This document shows positions 27,690 to 36,022 of a stretch of DNA of 36,115 nt, piece after piece. Below the pieces are notes generated by a model. It did no database searches and was not told the DNA's origin. It saw only the letters and a program-made list of their open reading frames with translations. The stretch is from Planctomycetia bacterium (lineage in GTDB: Bacteria > Planctomycetota > Planctomycetia > Pirellulales > JACPPG01): assembly GCA_016191115.1 (NCBI GenBank), contig JACPPG010000053.1, positions 1 through 36,115 of the forward strand, written 5' to 3'. Both the position numbers and the translations under genes were made by a program. Every line of letters starts with the position of its first letter. The first letter of the stretch is position 1.

Positions 27690-27738
27690 GGGGTGCTCTG
27701 CGAACACCGATTCTTTGGTGTCCGCAGGACACCCTACG
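27690..27738. repeat. Palindromic element family C, copy 4
   Basis: GGGTGCTC-TGC-GAACACC and GGTGTCC-GCA-GGACACC in tandem with a short spacer, then CTACG: the best preserved two-hairpin copy of the family, in the leader region upstream of the aminotransferase gene. Confidence 0.7.
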
Positions 27739-27908
27739 ACCGCCCGCCGCGGGCCCAATCGTGAATGGTGAACGCAGAATGATGAAGGGAGGAGAAGCAC
27801 CGCGAGAGGTGACCGCGTCGAAATCTTGCGATCTTGGCGGTTCCCGGGATCGGGTCGCGCACATCGGAATTCGCCGTCGGCGCGTCGACGGCCGTCGAAA
27901 CCAGGCGG

Positions 27909-29243
27909 TCACTTGTCGATCGTGACTTCGAGCTGCAAGTCGGGTTTCAGCTCTTGAGCGACCTCTATCAGGGCCGTCTTGACTTCGGGGCTGGCCGTGT
28001 CGGTGATGCCCAGTTTCGCGAATGCCGCCGCGACGCGCTTCTCCAGCGGGTCGCCGGAGAGCTTCAACCGACACGTCACGGGTTGCCGCGCCGTCACCTC
28101 GAAGGATGGCAAATTCACGGTTACGGACGGAATGCTCGGTATGGGCAGGCCGTCGGCGCCGATTGCGACTCCGGCGGATGCGTCCAGCGCCCAGAACGCC
28201 CAGAACCCGGGCCTTGCCGATGGCGGTGCAGCGAGTTTCCCTTTCGGCGCGGGCCTGCCAATGCTGATTGATGCGCTAGCCGGGTAGGTGCCGGCAGGAA
28301 TGTAATACGCCTGGGGGAGCTTCGAAGGGTAGCCCTGAGCTACGCCGGACCCGCCGGGAAGCGGCCACCTCTCATTTGGCGGCTCACACGTGGGTGGCGT
28401 CGGGAACTCGCAGGCGCCTCCGACGTAAATGTTCCTCGACACGGGGAATTCATGGTCGCCAAATGGGATCACGTCGGGGATGCTCTCGTCGTACTCGAGC
28501 CGGAGATGCGCAGAGGCCAAAACGTCCAACTTCTCTGGGGGCGCATCGCTGCCGGTTGTCAAAAACTGTGGCCGCGTTTGTAGCTCTGCGAATAGCAAGG
28601 CTTGAACGTCGTTGTCGGCCGATGGCGCTTGCAGGGGCGCAAGAAGCGAATAGTCGCCGGCAGTGAGAACGCCCGTCTGGAATCTCCCGTCAGAATCGGT
28701 CCTTACGCGCCGCACAAGGAGCCCCCGGCGGCTGCTGGAAAGCCCAGCGATTTCCGAGAACCGATACACCTTCACCTCCACATCCGCGGCCGGTTTCGAC
28801 GGGTCTCCCAGGTAGCAGTGGCCGGTGATTTCCGGCGGGCGCTGCTGGGCCAGCATCGCCTGTTGCGTTTTGGTGAGCGAGGCGAGTTGGGCCGAGAGCT
28901 CCTCGGTGCGGGCCGCGAAGTTGCGCTGCAACTGCCAGCCGCCCACTGCCACGACCACCACGCCGATCGCCAGCAAACTCAATAGACCGATGCCGAGTGT
29001 GCGAAACATGACTTCGTCCCCCTTTTGAATCCACCAGCATTGCCGCTTGATGCGTTCCACGTCGCCGAAGCGGCCGCGGGCCAGTTGCGCGGCGGCGTCT
29101 GGCGTTTCGCCGCGCCGCATTAGTTCGCCGGCCGCCGCCGCCAGGTGATCGGCGATCTCCGCCTCGAGTTCGGCGTCCAGCGACTCGCCTGGGCCGCTAG
29201 CGCGCGGATCGGCTCCGCCCTCATGGGCAAACGATTCCGACAT
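27909..29243 (-). CDS. Membrane-anchored protein with permease-prefix-like N terminus, partner of PadR regulator
   Basis: 444 residues. Residues 20-68 (DAELEAEIADHLAAAAGELM, then AQLARGRFGDVERIKRQ) match the prefix domain found ahead of permeases in PadR-linked operons. One membrane helix follows (about 82-104, GIGLLSLLAIGVVVVAVGGW), then a coiled-coil-like stretch (TEELSAQLASLTKTQQAMLA) and a carboxypeptidase-regulatory-like beta domain (about 137-205, VYRFSEI...DSDGRFQTGVLTAGDY). The rest is exported beta-rich sequence of unknown role with a Pro-rich region. Instead of a full ABC permease, the prefix is joined to a single-pass surface protein. The start overlaps the end of the PadR gene by 23 bp, so expression is probably coupled to it. 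Confidence 0.78.
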   Translation of the reverse strand: MSESFAHEGGADPRASGPGESLDAELEAEIADHLAAAAGELMRRGETPDAAAQLARGRFGDVERIKRQCWWIQKGDEVMFRTLGIGLLSLLAIGVVVVAVGGWQLQRNFAARTEELSAQLASLTKTQQAMLAQQRPPEITGHCYLGDPSKPAADVEVKVYRFSEIAGLSSSRRGLLVRRVRTDSDGRFQTGVLTAGDYSLLAPLQAPSADNDVQALLFAELQTRPQFLTTGSDAPPEKLDVLASAHLRLEYDESIPDVIPFGDHEFPVSRNIYVGGACEFPTPPTCEPPNERWPLPGGSGVAQGYPSKLPQAYYIPAGTYPASASISIGRPAPKGKLAAPPSARPGFWAFWALDASAGVAIGADGLPIPSIPSVTVNLPSFEVTARQPVTCRLKLSGDPLEKRVAAAFAKLGITDTASPEVKTALIEVAQELKPDLQLEVTIDK

Positions 29244-29571
29244 GGGCGATCCCCAGGATGCGGTTCACCGTGCGGCTGAAGGCGGCCCATTCCGTCCGCA
29301 GATTTTCCAGGTACCGGCGGCCGGCGCCGGTCAGGTGATAATGCTTACGCTTGCGTCCCTCGGGCGAAGTCTTCCACGCGGCCCGCAGGTAGCCTCGCTT
29401 CTCCAGCCGGTGCAGGGCCGGATAGAGTGTCCCTTCTTGGGCCAGTAGTTCGCCACCGCTGGCCTCTTCGACGGCGCGGGCGATCTCGTAGCCGTAGCTT
29501 GCGCCGGCGGCGATCAATTCGAGCACCACCGGCTCGAGCGCCCCGCGCAGCAAATCAGGGTTTTGCGTCAT
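29221..29571 (-). CDS. PadR family transcriptional regulator
   Basis: 116 residues, ATG preceded by AAAGG. Winged-helix features of the family are clear: VVLELIAAGASYGYEIARAV, LLAQEGTLYPALHRLEKRGY (recognition helix and wing) and RKRKHYHLTGAGRRYLENLR. PadR proteins usually repress their own operon in response to a small ligand or membrane stress. Here the promoter overlaps a CCTTGCC/GGCAAGG dyad and an extra half site, which fits autorepression. The stop lies 23 bp inside the next gene, encoding the prefix-domain membrane protein, so the two form an operon. The ligand is unknown. Confidence 0.93.
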   Translation of the reverse strand: MTQNPDLLRGALEPVVLELIAAGASYGYEIARAVEEASGGELLAQEGTLYPALHRLEKRGYLRAAWKTSPEGRKRKHYHLTGAGRRYLENLRTEWAAFSRTVNRILGIAHVGIVCP

Positions 29572-29610
29572 GCGAGCCTTTCAAGCCTCGGAGAAGGCCG
29601 CGCGGCTACA

Positions 29611-29647
29611 CCTTGCCTGGCAAGGCATAATACATGGCGTGGCAAGG
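29611..29647. promoter_or_regulatory. Likely PadR operator: three CCTTGCC/GGCAAGG half sites
   Basis: The dyad CCTTGCC-T-GGCAAGG (29611-29625) lies directly downstream of the -10 box, and a third half site GGCAAGG (29641-29647) lies in the promoter spacer. Binding here would block RNA polymerase. The link to PadR is inferred from position. Confidence 0.6.
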
Positions 29648-29655
29648 TATGTCAA
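29627..29655 (-). promoter_or_regulatory. Sigma-70-type promoter of the padR operon
   Basis: On the minus strand TTGACA (29655-29650), a 17-bp spacer, and TATTAT (29632-29627): a consensus -35 and near-consensus -10 at ideal spacing, with the start expected near 29620, about 50 bp upstream of the ATG. Confidence 0.8.
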
Positions 29656-29715
29656 GCTTTCGGACCGCGGGTTTCTTTCGACATTCGGACTTCGACATTG
29701 GTCATTTCTCATTCG

Positions 29716-29942
29716 CGCGGCCCTTCCCATTCCCGCAACTGGCGCAGCACGTCGGCGCCTCATCCTCAGGCACGAAGCGGCCATTGAAGTAGACGACGCG
29801 GTTGCTCATGCGGCGGGGGTTCGTTGGGGGGCGGGCATCCTGCCCGCCTTGGTCAATGCTGAATCGTGAATGCGCGAAGGACGGGAATCACGAAAGCACG
29901 AAAGCACGAAAAAGGCAAGGGCGGTCTGCGGACAATGCCGAA
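29716..29942. repeat. Chimeric duplication joining two gene fragments
   Basis: Bases 29716-29756 equal 30124-30164 (3' end of the 1325-residue gene) over 41 bp. Bases 29755-29942 equal 27496-27684 (5' end of the aminotransferase gene and upstream DNA) except for one missing base. The fragments meet with 2 bp of microhomology (GC). The rest of the gap 29572-30113 holds the padR promoter, TCCGAATG-type repeats on both sides (about 29669-29711 and 29939-29972), and a weak TTGGCGGTTC inverted repeat at about 30014-30080. No gene is seen. The copied aminotransferase start could be read as a 35-codon chimeric frame (29809-29702), probably meaningless. Confidence 0.85.
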
Positions 29943-30113
29943 TGCCGAAACCTGAATGTCAAAACAAATCCGAAGTACGAAGTACGAGACGTTTCGGGGA
30001 GCGGCTTCGAAAAGATCTTGGCGTCCTTGGCCGCTTAGCGGTTCCGTTGCAACGCACGAATATGGAATGAACCGCCAAGACTTGCGCGTAGGTCGCTCTT
30101 CAGATTCCGTTCG

Positions 30114-33100
30114 TCATTCCCCCCGCGGCCCTTCCCATTCCCGCAACTGGCGCAGCACGTCGGCCACCGGTAGCCGCGCGGGCGGTAGTCGCTGTGCCAG
30201 CGAGATTGCTTCCTCGCCATTGTCGCCGTCGCCTGCCTGGGCCCGCGCCGCTTCCTCTTCGAGCGCGGCCAGCCACGCCGGCACTTCCAGGCCCGAGCCG
30301 GTTGGCTGTTCGGCGAATTCGGCGATCTCCTGTTCCAATAGCGCGAATGCTCCGCCCGATTTGCCCGCGCGCTGGTCGCGGATGGCCGGCGCGACCAGGG
30401 CTCGCAGGCGGTCGACCGCCAGGGGCCGCACGAACCGCTCGGCCAGATGATCGGCCACGCTGGCCAAACGCATGCGGTACTTCTCCGTAAGCTCCACAAG
30501 CCGCGCCAGGTGCCAGTCGGCCGCGTCGCTTGTGCGTTCTGCCAGGGCGCGGCGCCACAGCTCGGCGGCGGCCAGCCGGCCGCGCCGCATGAGGATCTCG
30601 TGCGCCGCCACGACCGGACGAATGTTCCAGCAGACGCGGCCGTAGCTGGCCTTCAGCCGCAGGAAATCCAGCAGCGTGTACAGCATCTCGCCGCGATCCG
30701 ATTGCGTGGTGGTCGTATTGAAGTCCTTGTAGGCGCCATGATTCTCAATGATCGCTTCGACGATCGTTTGCAGTCGCTCGGCGGCGGCCGATCGCGGGAT
30801 ACGGCGATCCAGTTCGCCGATCAATCGGGGCAACTCGTCCGCATCGGCCTCGTCGGCCAGCGCCTTTAGCCAGGCGTCGGCCCCCTGGTCGGCGATCGCC
30901 CGCAGGTTCCCGAGGTTCATGAAGCGTTGCGTGAAGAGATCGCCGCCGTAGGCGCCGATGAAATCGACGATCTCGTTCCAGCGTTCGGCGTCGGCCAGCC
31001 GTTCGAGCGTCGAGAGGCGGACCGAGCGGCTGTGCTCGAGCCAGCGGCGCAGCAGCGGCTCGGTGGCCAATTGCAGGCACTCGACGAGATCGGCATCGGT
31101 CGTGGCGTCGTCGCCGCGCTTGCGGCCGCGCCCGCCCCATCCTTCCGCGCAATCGACGATCCCCTCGACGAGCGCACGGTAGCCGACCGCGAAAAGCCGG
31201 TCGAACTCGGTGATGGCCCGGTCCCCTTTGGGCCGGTTCCGCTCCATCGCGGCGGCGACGGCGATGAGCTGGCACGATTCGGCCAAGAGCCCCAGCCGCG
31301 GCAGCGCTTGGAACAGATCGACGAGCAGTTGCTTGGTCGATTGCGTGGCCAAAAGCTGGGCCGGATCGCCGCCGCGCGCGAGCGGAACATAGAGGATCGG
31401 CTGAGCGGCCAATTCCTCCCGCAAGGCGGGAAATGCCCGCCGCGCCGCTTCGCGATCGCGTTGGAGGATTGCCCGCAATACGGGCGTGGCCAGCGCTTCG
31501 GCGCGTGGCCCAGAGGCGGTGGCCGGCTCGTCGGGCGGCGCGTGCGGTTGCGGTTGTTCGTCGGCCGACGCAGCGCGCAAGAGCCGCACGGCACGGGCGG
31601 CCTCGACCGCGGCCGCGACGACGTCGGCCAATAGCCCCTCCTTCACCCGCTGCCGGCGATCGTACTCGATCATCGAGGCATGCGCGGCCGAGGGTTGTGG
31701 GATGCGAAAGCGATGCACGGCCAACAGCAGTTGCGCTAGTCCGCGCGCGACGCGCTGGGCATGCGGCAACTGCGCGGCCAGCGTCGCGGCGGGGACACCG
31801 CCAGCGCCGGTCGTTTCGGCCGCCTGGCCATGCTCGGGGCGGGTGGCACTGGCCGCCGCGAGCTGCCGCAGGTGCGAGATCGTGCCGACAAACGCCAGAT
31901 GCGTGCGCAGCCGTGCTGCCTCGAGATCCAACTCGTAGTCGCTCGCCGCCTCCCCTTCTTCGAGCGTCTCTCCCTGGTTTCCGTCGTCGGTGCTGTCGCG
32001 ATAGGTGACGCCTTCGTAGGCCGCCTGGAAGGGATCCTCTTCGTCCGAGTCTGTTGCGAGTGCATCGTCCGCGATGGATTCCCAAGCCGCGCGCGGCGGT
32101 TCCCACAACTCGCCTGCGTTCGCCTCGATGTAGTCGAATAATCGGGTCGCGAGAGCCCCCGGCGAGGCGAGCGAGGGGGGCGCGGGAACGGCGACATCGG
32201 CCCGCGACTCGTCAGCTCCGGTCACGGCGGCCAGCCATGCGACGGCCAGCCGATGAAACGAGTCCTCCCCTTCGGCCAGGGGCACCTGCTCGGCCTCGGA
32301 CAGCCAGGCGATCAACAGCGCCATCGAGGCGCTCGAGTCGCGGTTTGCCAGTAGTGTGGCAATGACCAGGGCGTAGGCCTTGGGCGATTGGAACGCTCCG
32401 ACGTGCTGGCGCCAGAAGGCGATGTCGCCGGCCGATTCGCCCGCTCCGCGCCAAGCGGCCAGAGCCTCGGCGACGGCCATGGCCGCATCGACCGATTCCC
32501 GCCCGGAAATGCTGTGCACGCCTGAAACGTCGAGGGTGGCAAAGCGGTCCCACCACTGCGCCTGCCGGGCGAGGCGGGCGAGGAGGTCGTCGAGCACGTC
32601 CTGCTCACCCGCCGCCGCGGCTTCGGCCGCCGCCAGCACGTACAGACCGAGCAAGCGGGCGACGATGTGCACCAGCACGTCGACACGATGATCGCGGACG
32701 CTATTCTCCATCGCGGGGAACAGGCTGAACTGACCTTGAAAGCCCAGGATGTTCCACGGATCGACCATCGCGCCGCACTGGATGGCCCGATCGAGAAGAT
32801 CGTCGACCTCGGCCAGCCGCTGGGCCGCGGCGGCCACGTTCCCCTGTTCCGTCGCCAGCCTTCCAATGGTGATGCGGCCGTCAATTTCGGACAGCATTCG
32901 CGCGCTAGCGACGGCGACAACGGTGGCCCGCCGGGAACTGGCCTCGAGATTGCCCATCGCGGCGAACAGTCGCGCCAGGTGAACCTGTTGAAGTTGAAAA
33001 GCGCGAAGACGAGCTAACCGCGCGTTGAGGTCCTGTCGGGCGGCGCCGAAGGGCTGCTTGAGCTGGCCGGCCTCGGACCGCAGCCGCTCGCCATGCGCTC

Positions 33101-34091
33101 CCGGCATCGTCTCGACAAGGCTCGCGTAGAACTTGTCGCGGTAGGCGGCGATCCGCGGCAAAAGCGTGGTCAAGGTCGTGCCGGAGTCGTACGTATCGGG
33201 CCCGCTGCCGCTTAGGCCCGAGGCCATCAGCATCGTTCCGGCCAGCACGGCGGCCGCCTCGGCGAGCAATTCCGCGCGCGAGTTTCCGGGCGCTTCATCG
33301 ACGCGCGCCAGAAGCGCATCGACCGTGACGGCCTGCAGCGCGAAGCGTCGATACCGACCAGAATTGTCGATCGTGTGCGGGTCCCACTGACCGAAGTGGT
33401 AGTTGGGGCGCTTGTGGACCGGGTGATCGAAGTCGTACGCCCGCGGGTCGAGTGCCAGCTCCCCCAGCAGATCGGGATCGAAACAGGCCCGATCGAGCAC
33501 GCCACGGTCGGTCCGCCGCAAGACCTCAAGCGCCGCGGTCACCAGGTCGTGATAGCGGCCCGCTGCCACGCCTGCGCCGTCCAGATACAAGGCGATGGGG
33601 CAAACCCATTCATGGGGATAGGGCTCGATCTTCTGCTCGGTCCGCAGCACGGCGACCGGGCGATGCCCGATGAAATCGTTCAGCGCGCGAATGGCTCCGT
33701 CGACAATCCGTTCGTCCTCTTCCCAAGGCGGCTCCTGACGGATTACGGCCTGGCACGCCTTGGCCAAAAAGAAGGGGCGGAACAAGTCTTCGTCGCTTTG
33801 GTGGGCCAGCAGATCCCGATGGAACCGCCGGTACGCGGGAAGCAGCCGGTCGAAAACCAGGCGAATAACGGCCGCGGCCTGTTCGGTGCTGGCAAAGGCG
33901 CCGGACGCGCCGGTCATCGACGCCAGCGTTTTCGACAACTGGCTGCCCAATCGCTGCCACGCGGGCGTGGGATCGGGTTGCCGCTCCAGTGCCCCGAACG
34001 CGGCGTTGAGTTGCCGAGCGAACTGTGGGTCCGCGCCGCCGGACGAAAGATTCAGATACCCAAGCAGCTTGTCGAGGTCCGTCCTGCTCAT
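30114..34091 (-). CDS. Very large helical protein of unknown function (1325 residues)
   Basis: A single intact frame from an ATG (MSRTDLDKLLGYLNLSSG), with no signal peptide or membrane segment, so probably cytoplasmic. The sequence is rich in Ala, Leu, Arg and Glu with repeated amphipathic helices, suggesting an alpha-solenoid or repeat scaffold. Landmarks: PYPHEWVCPIALYLDGAGVA (about 155-175), a motif NYHFGQWDPHTIDNSGRYRR (about 227-246), and an acidic linker near 685 (DSDEEDPFQAAYEGVTYRD) before a second helical half. A conserved-looking stretch ends the protein (PPARLPVADVLRQLREWEGP). No catalytic motif or known family was recognised. It stands alone between the padR region and repeat A4. 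The last 41 bp or so are copied into the mosaic at 29716. Confidence 0.85.
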   Translation of the reverse strand: MSRTDLDKLLGYLNLSSGGADPQFARQLNAAFGALERQPDPTPAWQRLGSQLSKTLASMTGASGAFASTEQAAAVIRLVFDRLLPAYRRFHRDLLAHQSDEDLFRPFFLAKACQAVIRQEPPWEEDERIVDGAIRALNDFIGHRPVAVLRTEQKIEPYPHEWVCPIALYLDGAGVAAGRYHDLVTAALEVLRRTDRGVLDRACFDPDLLGELALDPRAYDFDHPVHKRPNYHFGQWDPHTIDNSGRYRRFALQAVTVDALLARVDEAPGNSRAELLAEAAAVLAGTMLMASGLSGSGPDTYDSGTTLTTLLPRIAAYRDKFYASLVETMPGAHGERLRSEAGQLKQPFGAARQDLNARLARLRAFQLQQVHLARLFAAMGNLEASSRRATVVAVASARMLSEIDGRITIGRLATEQGNVAAAAQRLAEVDDLLDRAIQCGAMVDPWNILGFQGQFSLFPAMENSVRDHRVDVLVHIVARLLGLYVLAAAEAAAAGEQDVLDDLLARLARQAQWWDRFATLDVSGVHSISGRESVDAAMAVAEALAAWRGAGESAGDIAFWRQHVGAFQSPKAYALVIATLLANRDSSASMALLIAWLSEAEQVPLAEGEDSFHRLAVAWLAAVTGADESRADVAVPAPPSLASPGALATRLFDYIEANAGELWEPPRAAWESIADDALATDSDEEDPFQAAYEGVTYRDSTDDGNQGETLEEGEAASDYELDLEAARLRTHLAFVGTISHLRQLAAASATRPEHGQAAETTGAGGVPAATLAAQLPHAQRVARGLAQLLLAVHRFRIPQPSAAHASMIEYDRRQRVKEGLLADVVAAAVEAARAVRLLRAASADEQPQPHAPPDEPATASGPRAEALATPVLRAILQRDREAARRAFPALREELAAQPILYVPLARGGDPAQLLATQSTKQLLVDLFQALPRLGLLAESCQLIAVAAAMERNRPKGDRAITEFDRLFAVGYRALVEGIVDCAEGWGGRGRKRGDDATTDADLVECLQLATEPLLRRWLEHSRSVRLSTLERLADAERWNEIVDFIGAYGGDLFTQRFMNLGNLRAIADQGADAWLKALADEADADELPRLIGELDRRIPRSAAAERLQTIVEAIIENHGAYKDFNTTTTQSDRGEMLYTLLDFLRLKASYGRVCWNIRPVVAAHEILMRRGRLAAAELWRRALAERTSDAADWHLARLVELTEKYRMRLASVADHLAERFVRPLAVDRLRALVAPAIRDQRAGKSGGAFALLEQEIAEFAEQPTGSGLEVPAWLAALEEEAARAQAGDGDNGEEAISLAQRLPPARLPVADVLRQLREWEGPRGE

Positions 34092-34185
34092 CGGGGCGCG
34101 GCGATCCGGGCATCCGTGGAAAAAGGCGTCTCACGCCATCCTAGGAGACGCCCCTTGGGGAGGTCTAGCAGCCTGGGGACAGGAG

Positions 34186-34342
34186 CAGGGCCATTCTGTT
34201 TTTCAAAATGGTGAGGCGGGAAAATGGGACTGGCTCCGAGCACAAACAGCGCAAGCCCTTTCAGACCAACGTTTCGTCTCGGTGCCTGTCCCACTTTCCC
34301 GCCGGTGCGCCGCCGGCAAGCTTGAATCTGTGAACGGCCCTG
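34186..34342 (+). repeat. Palindromic element family A, copy 4 (most complete)
   Basis: 157 bp. The ends CAGGGCCATTC and GAACGGCCCTG are near-perfect terminal inverted repeats, and the internal arms GGGACTGGCTCCGAG and CTCGGTGCCTGTCCC are as in the other copies. It lies in the 34092-34638 gap, which holds no gene, and is followed within 6 bp by element B2. Confidence 0.9.
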
Positions 34343-34347
34343 GGGAC

Positions 34348-34464
34348 AGGAGAACTGCAAAGTCCTGGGAGAGGGGGTCAGGCACATTTTTCGGTCGAAG
34401 GTCCGTCGGAAGGATTGAAGACCGCGTGTGCCGAAAAATGAGCCAGACCCCGGACTTTGTCCTG
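34348..34464. repeat. Palindromic element family B, copy 2
   Basis: Starts AGGAGAACTGCAAAGTC like copy 1, with arms GGGGTCAGGCACATTTTTCG and CGAAAAATGAGCCAGACCCC. The centre differs from copy 1 at several bases, and the right outer arm is shortened (GACTTTGTCCTG). The A-B order is reversed relative to the pair at 10396-10667. Confidence 0.85.
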
Positions 34465-34638
34465 CTAGCGGGGGACACGACTCGATCGAGGGCGTGGCTT
34501 GCACCCGGGGCATCGGCCGGGACGAAGGCCGGCTGGGGCCAGTTTTTCGCCGCCCGCGGCGGATTGCGACTATTATGGATGGGGACGGGAGCAAACCGCG
34601 CGCGGACGTGCCGCGCACAAACCGGAGCAAGTTTGGTC

Positions 34639-35922
34639 ATGTTGCGTTGGTTTTCAACCTGTGGCACGCGCTGCCTGCTGGCGCTGGTTCTGTCGGCCGG
34701 CGTTGCACCATCATTCTCCCTCGCCGCGGCGCCGCGCGGCGGGGTCATCCCCGAGCCCACGGCCCGGCGGCACGGATTGACCCGCGCATGGGCCGCGCAG
34801 TTGTCGTGCGATCCGGGGCGCGATCGCGTGGCCCAGTTGACGCTGCTCGCGGGGGCCCTGATCGGCGTCACCGACCAGTCGACCGTGCAGGCGATCGACG
34901 CGGAGACAGGGCGCACCATGTGGGTGGCACACGTCGGGCGGCGCGACCTGCCGAACACGCCCGTCGGCGCCAACGAGAAGTATGTGGCCGTGTGCAATGG
35001 CTCTACGTTGTACGTGCTGGACCGCGGGGACGGGCGCGAGATCTTCTCGCGCCGGCTGCAAGGGACGCCGGCAGCGGCGCCGGCGATCAGCGACACGCGC
35101 GTGTACGTGCCGACGTTTAAGGGGGGGATTGAGACGTACGAGGTCGAGCTCCCGGAGGACGACCCCGACAAGCCCCGGATCATGAAGACGTTTCGCAGCA
35201 AGGGTATCATCGAGGAGGCGCCGGTGCTGGCCGGCACCCGTTTGATTTGGGCCACGCACGCCGGATACGTGTATTCGGCGGACAAGGAATCGCTGGAGGG
35301 GCAGTTCCGCTTTACGACGCGGGGAGCGATTACCGCCGGCCTCGCCTACCGGCCGCCGTTGGTCTACACGGCCTCGGCCGACGGGTACGTCTATGCGATC
35401 AACGAAAACACGGGCCTGCGGCAATGGCAGTTTTCGACCGGATACCCCGTCCGCGAGCAGCCCGTCGCCATTGGCGAGAATGTCTACGCGATACCGGACC
35501 TATCGGGCATGTACTGCCTGAGCGCCGACAAGGGGTTGGAACGCTGGTTCACGCGCAACGTAGCGCAGTTCGTGTCGGCTAGCGCCACGCGCCTGTACAC
35601 GGCCGACGAGCCTGGACAGATGATCGTCGTCGACGCGCGAAGCGGCGCGCACGTGGATCGGCTGGCATTCGACCTCTATCCAATCAAGGTGCTGAATATC
35701 CAGACTGACCGCATCTACCTGGCGACGGCGACGGGGCTGGTCCAGTGCCTGCGGGAAATCGAGCAGGTGCAACCGCTGGTACACGCGGCGCCACCGGTCG
35801 AGGCGGCGCCCGCCGGGCCTGGTCCAAAGCCGGCCGCCGCGGCCGAAGAAGCGCCGGCCGAGGCGCCCGCCGCAGAGCCTGCCGCCGCGGACGACCCGTT
35901 CGGCGGCGCCGAGCCAAAGTAG
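34639..35922 (+). CDS. Exported PQQ-type beta-propeller protein (BamB-like)
   Basis: 427 residues from the ATG at 34639, which gives a good signal peptide (MLRWFSTCGTRCLLALVLSA, cleavage near SLAAAP). The mature protein has repeated propeller blades with the PQQ/WD-like signature: VQAIDAETGRTMWVAHVGRR, LYVLDRGDGREIFSRRLQGT, VYAINENTGLRQWQFSTGYP and YCLSADKGLERWFTRNVAQF. The last 50 residues are an Ala/Pro/Glu-rich, disordered tail ending DDPFGGAEPK. Such proteins act as periplasmic or surface scaffolds (BamB) or sensors; no PQQ-dehydrogenase catalytic residues were recognised, so a structural role is more likely. GGAG lies about 12 nt upstream of the start. Elements A4 and B2 end 175 bp before it. 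Confidence 0.85.
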   Translation: MLRWFSTCGTRCLLALVLSAGVAPSFSLAAAPRGGVIPEPTARRHGLTRAWAAQLSCDPGRDRVAQLTLLAGALIGVTDQSTVQAIDAETGRTMWVAHVGRRDLPNTPVGANEKYVAVCNGSTLYVLDRGDGREIFSRRLQGTPAAAPAISDTRVYVPTFKGGIETYEVELPEDDPDKPRIMKTFRSKGIIEEAPVLAGTRLIWATHAGYVYSADKESLEGQFRFTTRGAITAGLAYRPPLVYTASADGYVYAINENTGLRQWQFSTGYPVREQPVAIGENVYAIPDLSGMYCLSADKGLERWFTRNVAQFVSASATRLYTADEPGQMIVVDARSGAHVDRLAFDLYPIKVLNIQTDRIYLATATGLVQCLREIEQVQPLVHAAPPVEAAPAGPGPKPAAAAEEAPAEAPAAEPAAADDPFGGAEPK

Positions 35923-35965
35923 AGAAGATAGTGGACAGTGGTCAGCGGATGTCAGCGGACAGTTT

Positions 35966-35985
35966 CGTAGGGTGCTCTGTACTGC
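35966..35985. repeat. Palindromic element family C, partial copy 5
   Basis: CGTAGGGTGCTCTG followed by TACTGC: the left half of a C element, 44 bp after the beta-propeller stop. The partner hairpin is missing. Confidence 0.5.
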
Positions 35986-36022
35986 AAACGATTCAGATTT
36001 TCGCAGGGTGAGAGGATTTTTT

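Noticed and set aside
29702..29809. 35-codon chimeric frame starting with the copied aminotransferase start
   Set aside because: It is created by the duplication junction; the Cys pattern in its tail comes from reading another gene in a wrong frame.
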